A stretch of 16,235 nt of DNA from Nitrospirota bacterium (GTDB taxonomy: Bacteria > Nitrospirota_A > Leptospirillia > Leptospirillales > Leptospirillaceae), in the NCBI GenBank assembly GCA_021829515.1, contig JAKBPM010000023.1, forward strand, positions 1 to 16,235, in the 5' to 3' direction. Numbering within the stretch: position 1 is the stretch's first letter; each line of letters starts with the position of its first letter. The notes under the pieces were generated by a model, which saw only the letters and a program-made list of their open reading frames with translations, did not search any database and was not told where the DNA came from. Below, in pieces: positions 1 through 6,949 of this stretch. The position numbers and the translations under genes are program-made.

Positions 1-1077
1 CAGGTCGGCATGAAAAAAACGCAGCAACCCCTCCCCGTTCAAAACAACCATGAAAGTGACCGCACCCTGTATTTTCAGGATATACCCAAGTCCTCTCCTG
101 ATAAACCGGACCATTTGCTCCTTGGCTTCCAAAATCTCAAAGAATGGACGTTTTCCCTCAAGAAGTACAAAAACATGACGGTATCGCTCATAAAACCCTG
201 TTTCAAAATAAAAGACAAAAAGTGCCAGAGTAGGAATAACCGTCAACAGTGCAAAAAACATCCCGATATCGTAAATGCGGTTGATATGGATAAATCCGGA
301 TACCTTGTCGGAACCGGGAGCATACCAGTAAATAATTTTATCGATCCAGATTCCCAGCGTCATGACAAACCCAAGCAGGACAAGACTCGTCTTATGTCTT
401 AAAAATCGGACAAAAGTCCGGTTCCAGAATATTTTTCCAGGAAATTCGACAAAGATACGGGCAGCAAGCAGGGTCACGATCAGCCCCTGTCCCATGAGGT
501 AACCCAAAAGAGCTCCTGAAACAGCCCCATAACGGGCGCCGAGAAGCGTTCCAAAAACGCTTGCCAGGGAACCAGCAAAAAAGGCAAAACCCACTGCGCC
601 ATAATCATGGAGAGTGGAAACAAGAGCTGTTGTCACCCATAAAAGCATGAGAACAATCATCAAATTGAAGCTTGCAAGTCTGACAGCGTTAGGAAGGTCA
701 AGGGAAAAGACCATCAACCCGGCGATTGGGATACCAAAAAGAAGCGTGACCCCGATGACCGTCAAATAGATCGAGCGGTTGTCCGAAAACTTCATTTCAA
801 AGAATCTGTCTGCAATAAATCGGGTCGCAGGAAGCTGGATCAATGAGACAAGAATCAATGTTCCGGCAAAAGAAAATGTGACGAGGGAGCGAAAAAGAAG
901 ATAGTCGCGGACACGGCTGAAATAACCCATACTCGAATAGCTGACGATCAAAAGGCCAACCGTCGTCAGGACCCATGGACCGGCCGCAACGATGGCCGAA
1001 AGGATAAATCCCGAAACAATGGACGAAAGGTCTTCACGATTCGAAAGCTTTCGAAGAGCAAATCCGATACCGGCCAT
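1..1077 (-). CDS. pelG: PelG, Pel polysaccharide inner-membrane transporter (partial, C-terminus off the window)
   Basis: The frame is open from an ATG at 1077 to the left edge, 359 codons with no stop, so the C-terminus is missing. The product starts MAGIGFALRKLSNRE, followed by a GPW turn at about residues 33-35; this N-terminus is typical of PelG. Successive hydrophobic stretches (about 20-50, 60-85, 105-125, 135-155, 160-205, 230-250, 270-295) fit a polytopic flippase-like protein. The motif WIDKIIYW at about residue 244 is another PelG hallmark. PelG is the Wzx/PST-type membrane component thought to move the polymer across the inner membrane together with PelD and PelE. The start overlaps the pelF stop in ATGA, and an AGGGG Shine-Dalgarno lies 8 bases upstream, so translation is probably coupled to pelF. 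The identification is strong; only the length is unknown. Confidence 0.93.
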   Translation of the reverse strand, partial: MAGIGFALRKLSNREDLSSIVSGFILSAIVAAGPWVLTTVGLLIVSYSSMGYFSRVRDYLLFRSLVTFSFAGTLILVSLIQLPATRFIADRFFEMKFSDNRSIYLTVIGVTLLFGIPIAGLMVFSLDLPNAVRLASFNLMIVLMLLWVTTALVSTLHDYGAVGFAFFAGSLASVFGTLLGARYGAVSGALLGYLMGQGLIVTLLAARIFVEFPGKIFWNRTFVRFLRHKTSLVLLGFVMTLGIWIDKIIYWYAPGSDKVSGFIHINRIYDIGMFFALLTVIPTLALFVFYFETGFYERYRHVFVLLEGKRPFFEILEAKEQMVRFIRRGLGYILKIQGAVTFMVVLNGEGLLRFFHADL

Positions 1078-2594
1078 CAGCGGAGCCCCTCACGGTAAAT
1101 CGTCCGATATGCATCAAAAAGAAGTTCTTCCCGATAAAATCGCTCCATTCTCAGTCGGGCCGACTGCCCCATTCTTTTCCTCAGAGCTTCATCTTTTAAA
1201 ATCCTGAGCATCGCCAGAGCCGTTTCGTCAGGATTCCCGACGGAAGTCACAATTCCTCCCGGACCAAGGGCTATATCCTCCCGTGTCCGTCCATTGATCA
1301 ATTCGTCACAAGCCCCGACACGGGTCGTGACAGAGGGAATGCCAAAAACAGCTCCCTCCATTACCACCAGAGGTTGTGCCTCCGAAAGAGATGTCAAGAC
1401 AAGAAGGTCGATCTTCGGGAGGTAGTCAGAAACAAGAACAGATCCGGTAAAACGGAGACTCTCCTCCATCCCGAGAATCGAGACAAGGTCCTGACATTCC
1501 GTCACGTACTCGGGATCCTGATTCAAGGGGCCCATGATCAGAAAAAGAACATCGGGAAGCTGATCCCTGACGATGCGGCAAGCCTGGATGAATGTCTTAA
1601 TATCTTTGATCGGCACAACCCGTCCAATCAGGGCCACAGACAATGGACCATCCATGTCGGATCGGCCGGAAATCCCTTCCTGACTTTCCGGAATCCGGAT
1701 CCCGTTGGGAATCACCCTTGTCTTCTCCACAGGAGCTCCGTCTCGGACCTGGATTCTCCGGTTTCCCTCAAACAGGGTGATAATATGGTCCGAATAATGA
1801 TAGACGATCCGGCCAAGCTGCTCGAAAATACGCATCCAGAAACCCTTGACCGATGTATTGATCGGACGGATTGTCATGTCGTCACGGGCATTTCCGCTTC
1901 CGATCCACTGGGCCAGGGCGATCTCGATCTTGCGCTCCCTTGTATAGAGTCCATGCTCGGTCAATATCAGAGGTCTTTGACTCGTCAGCTTTCCCATGAC
2001 ACCCAGGATCCCGGCATAACCGGAAGCCAGGGAATGATAAAGACGCGCCTCTGGAACCGGACTTGCCAGAAGGGAGAAAAGGGGAAGATGGGTCGTTCTC
2101 CACATCCAGAAAAAATCAATGAACGACTCCTGGGCGAACTGCTCCTTGTAAAACTTCTGGATCAACTCCCAGGCTTGCCTCCCTGAAGAAAGAGCGGAGA
2201 AAAGCTTGGGAGACAGCCCCATCCCGGAAAAAATCCCGAAAAGGCTCTCAAACGCTTCAGGCGATCCGGAAAGAAGATCCCGGTGGAAGCTTTCGATGAC
2301 ATCCAAAAGCTCACGTTCTTCATTTTCATCAAGCCTCTCGAGGCGGGAATTTTCCGATATTCCTTGCCCCAATGTCAGGTTGGTCACACCGATCACATTC
2401 TCCGGACGAGGGAAGAGCCACGGTCCGGGATCCTTCTCCGCAATCAGGCAATGGAGATGGAAGGAGAACTCCGGGAGACTCGTAATGAGCTGATGGGTCC
2501 AGGAAGAGACACCTCCCGTCACATAAGGGTAGGTACCCTCAAGAATAAGACAGACATCAGCAATGTGTTGATTTTTGGAATCAGTCACCACCAT
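1077..2594 (-). CDS. pelF: PelF, GT4-type glycosyltransferase of Pel synthesis
   Basis: With the chosen start the protein has 505 residues, close to the family's usual length of about 507. Residues 14-32 contain LILEGTYPYVTGGVSSW, the diagnostic N-terminal motif of PelF. TEHGLYTRER lies at about 212-221. The C-terminal GT-B half has GRVVPIKD at about 324-331 and an EX7E motif (E405 and E413, in SEAQPLVVMEG), the nucleotide-sugar binding and catalytic signature of retaining GT4 enzymes. PelF is a cytosolic polymerase that adds GalNAc-type sugars from UDP-sugar donors. The frame stays open to 2714, but starting there would overlap pelE by over 100 bases with a non-conserved leader. ATG 2594 begins MVVTDSKN four bases after the pelE stop, preceded by GGATGAG. 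The stop at 1077-1079 overlaps the pelG start. Confidence 0.95.
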   Translation of the reverse strand: MVVTDSKNQHIADVCLILEGTYPYVTGGVSSWTHQLITSLPEFSFHLHCLIAEKDPGPWLFPRPENVIGVTNLTLGQGISENSRLERLDENEERELLDVIESFHRDLLSGSPEAFESLFGIFSGMGLSPKLFSALSSGRQAWELIQKFYKEQFAQESFIDFFWMWRTTHLPLFSLLASPVPEARLYHSLASGYAGILGVMGKLTSQRPLILTEHGLYTRERKIEIALAQWIGSGNARDDMTIRPINTSVKGFWMRIFEQLGRIVYHYSDHIITLFEGNRRIQVRDGAPVEKTRVIPNGIRIPESQEGISGRSDMDGPLSVALIGRVVPIKDIKTFIQACRIVRDQLPDVLFLIMGPLNQDPEYVTECQDLVSILGMEESLRFTGSVLVSDYLPKIDLLVLTSLSEAQPLVVMEGAVFGIPSVTTRVGACDELINGRTREDIALGPGGIVTSVGNPDETALAMLRILKDEALRKRMGQSARLRMERFYREELLFDAYRTIYREGLR

Positions 2595-2598
2595 TGGC

Positions 2599-3615
2599 TC
2601 ATCCACTTTCCTCAGACGCTGACATCCAGAGATCGAGGTAATCCGGATGGATCCCATCTTCAAGGAGAACACTGGAAAGACGGATATCGGACTTAAGCTC
2701 CGAGAACCTTCCATCCTGATAAAGTCTCATCCATTCAAGAAGCTTGATCTCTTTTTCCCTCCCTGATACCCGGATCCGATCCATCACCAGTCTCTCGACT
2801 TCAATGTCTTCATGGGCAATCGCCTGAGATCCGATCGACAGAAGCTCTTCGGACGAGAACGATTCATTTGCCTTCAGTGCGTTCAGGTATGATGAAAGCC
2901 CTTTCCGGATCAATACCTGTGTGAGTTTCAGCCCGACAAGACCGGACATGGCATAATCAAAATAGGCTTTTCCAATTTGAGCGTATGAGACTTCTTCCCT
3001 GGACATCCGTTCCAGGACATGAATCGACTCCTGATAGGACTTTTCAAGTCTTGTCAGAACGGTTGTGGCAAACAGGCGCACCTCCTCGTCCGGATCATTC
3101 CATGCCCCCTTCAGGATACGAATTGCCCGTGGAGACGAGCCCTCCGAGGAAAGTCGGTCAATAAGCGCCTGTTTCAGGGAAACGTCGCCCCACTTCAGAA
3201 TATCTCCGGCAGACACAATTTTCCGGTCCTCCAGAAGGATCTCCTCAAGCGACACATACGTCAGACGTGTCATCTTGCCCGGAGGGTTGAAAATCGCATT
3301 CAGGGTAGGATCATCCGACAGGTAGTTCTGCTGACGGGAGAATCGGAAAGCCAGAGCCCCTGCACAGCCCAGAAGAGGTCCTGAAACGGGAAGGACAAAG
3401 GGAATCGCAAGGTATAGCCATCGTATGGAGGGCGGAGCCCAGAAAAATCCGCTACACCACAGGACAGAGTCCGCAAGGACCCACAGCAGCAATCTTTTCC
3501 CCGAAAGGGATCCCATCAGCAGATACAGGATTGCGACAGCAACAACGGCCGACAGAACCATCACCCCGTAAAACATCAGATACCGAAACCCGTCCTGACG
3601 AAAAGAGCCTTCCAT
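2599..3615 (-). CDS. pelE: PelE, inner-membrane Pel synthase accessory protein
   Basis: The product has 338 residues, close to the roughly 330 of known PelE proteins. Hydrophobic helices lie at about 12-33, 42-60 and 66-90, followed by a soluble helical C-terminal part of about 240 residues. That part contains HEAT/TPR-like helix pairs, for example around SPRAIRILKGAWNDPDEEVR at 161-180 and YAQIGKAYFDYAMSG at 211-225. Known PelE proteins are membrane-anchored, helical-repeat partners of PelD and PelG. I could not identify a catalytic motif and none is expected. The frame opens further upstream to 3693, inside pelD, but ATG 3615 has an AAGGA-type Shine-Dalgarno about 10 bases upstream and begins just before the first helix, so I prefer it. 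The name rests mainly on position between pelD and pelF plus topology; sequence alone is weak. Confidence 0.85.
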   Translation of the reverse strand: MEGSFRQDGFRYLMFYGVMVLSAVVAVAILYLLMGSLSGKRLLLWVLADSVLWCSGFFWAPPSIRWLYLAIPFVLPVSGPLLGCAGALAFRFSRQQNYLSDDPTLNAIFNPPGKMTRLTYVSLEEILLEDRKIVSAGDILKWGDVSLKQALIDRLSSEGSSPRAIRILKGAWNDPDEEVRLFATTVLTRLEKSYQESIHVLERMSREEVSYAQIGKAYFDYAMSGLVGLKLTQVLIRKGLSSYLNALKANESFSSEELLSIGSQAIAHEDIEVERLVMDRIRVSGREKEIKLLEWMRLYQDGRFSELKSDIRLSSVLLEDGIHPDYLDLWMSASEESG

Positions 3616-3643
3616 GAGGTCTGATCCTTTTCCTCCCCTCCCC

Positions 3644-5494
3644 TTAATGGTCAAGACGGTCACTCCAGCCGATGGCCTGCAGCAACTCATCAAGAGTTGC
3701 CCAGTCCCCGGGAAAGTCTTTCGGAGAGAACGATCCGGCTTTCACCTCAAAACTCCCGCGCTTGAGCCTTGGAATATCCGTTTCTCCCCATACGCTGGAA
3801 ACGGCATTCTGGACAGCCTCAAGGAAATCCCTGCCTGCCCTGGGGATAAGAATCCACATCGAGTTGCCTTCGAGAGGCGTCCCGATGACCGCATTCAGGG
3901 GCAAAAGGGGGTTCCCGTCGAGACTTTTAATGGTTCCAAGCGCCTTTCCGAAAGAGACAACATCCTCCCATGAAGGAGCCGTAAAGCGGACGCGGAGAAT
4001 GCCAATGCTTTCACCTTCCTTGCCTGCCACCGATTTTTCCCTTTGAAGCTCCATTAAAAAACCTTGCCCGCTGGTAAATCCGGTTGACGGATCCCTGAGG
4101 TATACCGAATCAAGACGGGTCATCAATGAACGATACAGATCCTTATCACTTTCATCGTACGATTTGGCGGGAAGATAAGTGCGGGAACACACTTCCGGCT
4201 TTACGCCATGGAGAAGGGGGAATGATGGCAAAAGATCATCCCAAAGACCAAGAAATTTTTTCTGGACAACCTGGGCTCCGTCGGCAGCCGTGTGCGGAAG
4301 ACAGAGGCAGACCTCCGTTCCCGAACCAGTCAGTCCGGAAAAATCGACATCCCTGAGAAGGCGTTTGACAATCTCGCGGACGGCCGCAAGAGCAGACCGA
4401 TAGTCGATTTTCCCCTCCGTTTCCGACAGGAAAGAAATCTCCAGAAGAGAGAGTGGGGCATGGTACCGGTGAGATTTGTTCAACTCTTCAGAAGCTCTTC
4501 TGGCAAAAAAAACCGGTCGGAGAAAACCCGTCACCTCATCGATCGAAATGCTTTCCCTTGTTTTCTGGTGGGACTCAAGAAATTCAAGCCGGGCACTGGC
4601 ACGATCAACGATCATCCGCATCATCTGGAAAAAATCGGGCGTCAGCTTCTCAAACGGAGCATGCCATATGACCAACAGGAATGCGACACGATATTCATCC
4701 GACAAAACGGGATAAATGCACAAAGGGCGAACCACTTTTCCCGAAGGAAGGGCCAACTCCGGAAGAACGCCGTTTTCGCGGACCGTCATTGCCCTCCGGC
4801 TCTCATGGACCTTCATGAACGGGAAATATTTCTTGTCGATCCGGTCAGGAAGATCAAAAATGCCTGCAGATGCTTCAAGAAAAAAGTGATCCCGATCCCG
4901 GCGATAGAGTCCTACGGAATCGGCTCCGACAAAGGAAATGCAAAGAGAAAGAAGTGTTGGGGAGATACTGTCGATCTCGTCTTTTTCAAGGGAACGAAAA
5001 ACATCAAAAAGGTCTGACGCCAGGTTGGGGTCGAGAAAAATCCTTTTTTCCAGTTCCCTCTTTGCTTTTATCAGAATATCGACCTGAAGGGACGCCGTCT
5101 TCGCCGCATCCTTTTCCTTGATGAACTGTTCCTCAAGTTCGGCATAACGCCTTGAATCACTATCCTTGAGCTCCCCAACAATCATCCCTGAAAACAGGAA
5201 GGCTGAAGGCCAGAGGAAAGAAAAACCCTCTGGCATCAGACTATCCCAATGATCCTGCCAGAGAAGGAGGATATAGTAATCAAGACTCCCCAGAAGTCCT
5301 GAGACAACTCCCGGCAGGAATCCGTATCTGGCTGCAATCAGGAGGATCAAAGGAAGAAATGGGTGGAAACGTGGAAGAAGAAGGGATGAAACACCGTAAA
5401 AATTCAGAAAAAAACCGGTCAGGAGCAAAATCCCCCCCAGAGCCTCCAGATAAGGAAGCCACCAGGCGTGCTTCTGCCTTTCCCAAAAACTCAT
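3644..5494 (-). CDS. pelD: PelD, membrane c-di-GMP receptor of the Pel complex, with apparent second degenerate GGDEF domain
   Basis: The product has 616 residues; Pseudomonas PelD has about 455. Four hydrophobic segments lie at about 14-32, 36-54, 58-78 and 92-107, then a charged coiled-coil-like linker (108-150) and a GAF-like domain (about 155-305). A degenerate GGDEF domain follows, starting DEVTGFLRPVFF at 319-330. In it the inhibitory-site motif RDVD (381-384) lies exactly five residues before GSGTE (390-394), which stands where GGDEF would be. So the c-di-GMP binding I-site is retained while cyclase activity should be lost, as in known PelD. Residues about 465-616 begin DPSTGFTSGQGFLMEL and again look like a GGDEF fold, with EGNSM at 542-546 and no RxxD, a second decayed copy. 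PelD activates the synthase when c-di-GMP binds. Its start overlaps the pelA stop by four bases (ATGA). Confidence 0.93.
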   Translation of the reverse strand: MSFWERQKHAWWLPYLEALGGILLLTGFFLNFYGVSSLLLPRFHPFLPLILLIAARYGFLPGVVSGLLGSLDYYILLLWQDHWDSLMPEGFSFLWPSAFLFSGMIVGELKDSDSRRYAELEEQFIKEKDAAKTASLQVDILIKAKRELEKRIFLDPNLASDLFDVFRSLEKDEIDSISPTLLSLCISFVGADSVGLYRRDRDHFFLEASAGIFDLPDRIDKKYFPFMKVHESRRAMTVRENGVLPELALPSGKVVRPLCIYPVLSDEYRVAFLLVIWHAPFEKLTPDFFQMMRMIVDRASARLEFLESHQKTRESISIDEVTGFLRPVFFARRASEELNKSHRYHAPLSLLEISFLSETEGKIDYRSALAAVREIVKRLLRDVDFSGLTGSGTEVCLCLPHTAADGAQVVQKKFLGLWDDLLPSFPLLHGVKPEVCSRTYLPAKSYDESDKDLYRSLMTRLDSVYLRDPSTGFTSGQGFLMELQREKSVAGKEGESIGILRVRFTAPSWEDVVSFGKALGTIKSLDGNPLLPLNAVIGTPLEGNSMWILIPRAGRDFLEAVQNAVSSVWGETDIPRLKRGSFEVKAGSFSPKDFPGDWATLDELLQAIGWSDRLDH

Positions 5495-6378
5495 GGGATA
5501 GGTGTTCCGGGGAGAATCGGGGCAGACAGTGTCCAGTCCGACATATAGTGGAGAAGACCATCCCTTCGGGCCATCTCCCCGCAGCGTTGGGAAAACGTCC
5601 GGCGGGAGGGGTCTTCATAGTCCAGGGCCAGAACAACAAGGGCAGGATTCGTTTTTTTGGCCTGCCCGATCTCTTCCAGAAAAGAACGCCTTTCCCTTTC
5701 CGGAACCAAAACATACGTTTTTGTTGCCTCGTCAAAACGTGAACAGAAGTCTTCGTAGAGAACCCCAGAAATCATGGGCGCCAGCAAGGGAAGAATCTCA
5801 AATCCCCTGTTGACGACAATCCGGATCCCCGGGTATGAAGCATGGACCGTTTCGATAAAACTCTTGATCGACGTTCGGATCCCCTTCCCTTTCCCGGGAT
5901 GCTGCTCACGATACTCAAGAGGTGAATCGAGCGTATCAAAAAAAATTCCGCCGAACCCAGCCATGACATCACGATCGACCTGCCTTAAAAGCGCCTGACG
6001 CACAGACTCCTTCCGGATATCAGAGACCCTTGAATTCCAGAAAGAGTTCTTTGACAAGGTGACGCGGGAAAGCTCGCCCGGAATGGCTGAAAGCTCCTTT
6101 CCAATCGTGCTTTCAGAATCAATTTCCCCCAGGGAGATATAAGCAAAATAGACGGTTTTCCCAGGCGAGAGCGGCCGATAGGAATCCTGCACAATAGCCC
6201 AGTCAATCCGGGAAAGGGGTTGAGGGGACTTTCCGTAATAAACGACAAAGTTTTCTGGCGCGGTTGAGCGCACCGGCGAGACAACCGGAGCGATTTCCCG
6301 CTGGCAGGAGGCCATCAGCAGAGCAAGCCCTCCCGCACAAAAAAGTTGGGCAACGAACCATCGCCTACTTGCTGACAA
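5491..6378 (-). CDS. pelA: Short PelA: lipoprotein with only the glycoside-hydrolase domain
   Basis: With the chosen TTG start the protein has 295 residues. An N-terminal basic stretch and hydrophobic core end in a lipobox-like MASC with Cys25, so it is probably a lipoprotein; Gln follows the Cys, which fits outer-membrane sorting. The rest matches the TM1410/GH166-like hydrolase domain at the start of Pseudomonas PelA: VVYYGK at 45-50, AYISLGE at 79-85, GIFFDTLD at 144-151 with candidate acidic residues D148/D151, and NRGFEILP at 190-197 with candidate catalytic E194. Full PelA is about 950 residues and also carries a deacetylase; that part is absent here and the stop is clean, followed at once by pelD. 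Role inferred: trimming Pel in the periplasm. The frame also offers TTG at 6387, but a GGGAGG Shine-Dalgarno directly abuts it with no spacer, whereas TTG 6378 is 9 bases downstream. Confidence 0.85.
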   Translation of the reverse strand: MSASRRWFVAQLFCAGGLALLMASCQREIAPVVSPVRSTAPENFVVYYGKSPQPLSRIDWAIVQDSYRPLSPGKTVYFAYISLGEIDSESTIGKELSAIPGELSRVTLSKNSFWNSRVSDIRKESVRQALLRQVDRDVMAGFGGIFFDTLDSPLEYREQHPGKGKGIRTSIKSFIETVHASYPGIRIVVNRGFEILPLLAPMISGVLYEDFCSRFDEATKTYVLVPERERRSFLEEIGQAKKTNPALVVLALDYEDPSRRTFSQRCGEMARRDGLLHYMSDWTLSAPILPGTPIP

Positions 6379-6949
6379 AACGTTCAACCTCCCGACGAAT
6401 CAGCTTTCCCGAAAGGGATGTCAGCGTCTCCCTGCATCCCAAAAAGCATGACCCCACACCTGATGTCCGAACCGCCCAGAGAACCTTTCCGCTGGAAAGG
6501 TCGGTCATCATCCAGGTCATTCCGACAACAGGTTCGCTTTCAAGCTCTGACCGGTATCCATACTCAATGACCGAACCTGAAAGAAGAGTGTCGACTCCCA
6601 TCGACCTGAGCCTGTCCCTGAGTCCTGGAGGAACATTGATCGCGGATATCCCCGCAGTAACGGGAAACGGAAGTGAATCAGAGGGGATCACTCTCAACTG
6701 GTTTTGACGGATCAGGGAAGATGTCAGGATGGTCGTCACCGATTTTCCCGCGTCAGGCGTTGTCGTCAGATTGGAAAATGGCAGAATGAGAACCGACATC
6801 GGAGCGCTCAAAACGGGAATATGTCCGGACTGGTTCCCGGAGGTGGAAGAGCACCCCGCCTCTCCAAGGAGCATAAAAAAAGAGATGCCAAGAAAGAATC
6901 TCCTGGACAAGACGAATACCCTTCCTAAAACCACAGACTGAACCCCCAT
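6365..6949 (-). CDS. pelC: PelC, outer-membrane lipoprotein of Pel export
   Basis: The product has 194 residues against about 172 for Pseudomonas PelC. An N-terminal RR-containing, hydrophobic signal ends in LLGEAGCSS, giving candidate lipidated Cys33 with Ser at +2 (outer-membrane sorting). The lipobox is imperfect: Glu stands at -3, where Leu, Val or Ile is usual. The mature part begins with SVLILPFSNLTTTPDAG at about 52-68 and has GVDTLLSGSVIEYGYR at about 118-133, the strand-helix pattern of CsgG-like/PelC proteins. Known PelC forms a dodecameric ring on the periplasmic face of the outer membrane around the PelB pore and guides the cationic polymer. The start overlaps the end of pelB by 25 bases; AGGAGG lies four bases upstream of ATG 6949. 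The stop (6365-6367) overlaps the pelA start region. Confidence 0.88.
   Translation of the reverse strand: MGVQSVVLGRVFVLSRRFFLGISFFMLLGEAGCSSTSGNQSGHIPVLSAPMSVLILPFSNLTTTPDAGKSVTTILTSSLIRQNQLRVIPSDSLPFPVTAGISAINVPPGLRDRLRSMGVDTLLSGSVIEYGYRSELESEPVVGMTWMMTDLSSGKVLWAVRTSGVGSCFLGCRETLTSLSGKLIRREVERFVSK
6388..6393 (-). promoter_or_regulatory. Shine-Dalgarno of pelA that decides its start
   Basis: GGGAGG read on the minus strand sits directly against a TTG at 6387 but 9 bases before another in-frame TTG at 6378. The second spacing is workable for initiation, so the start at 6378 is preferred. No ATG or GTG is available near this point. Confidence 0.55.

Noticed and set aside
10..402. Plus-strand open frame of 130 codons at the left edge
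   Set aside because: The minus strand here encodes clear PelG sequence in an unbroken frame.
1374..2186. Long plus-strand open frame of 270 codons opposite pelF
   Set aside because: It lies wholly antisense to a strongly recognisable PelF, its product has no motif, and such frames are common opposite biased coding sequence.
2595..2714. 40-residue N-terminal extension of PelF
   Set aside because: It would overlap pelE by over 100 bases and precedes the conserved PelF N-terminus; ATG 2594 gives the normal family length.
3616..3693. 26-residue N-terminal extension of PelE
   Set aside because: It overlaps the end of pelD and lacks a better ribosome binding site than ATG 3615.
4292..5017. Plus-strand open frame of 241 codons opposite pelD
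   Set aside because: Antisense to PelD domains that are well supported; the product is low in recognisable structure and very basic.
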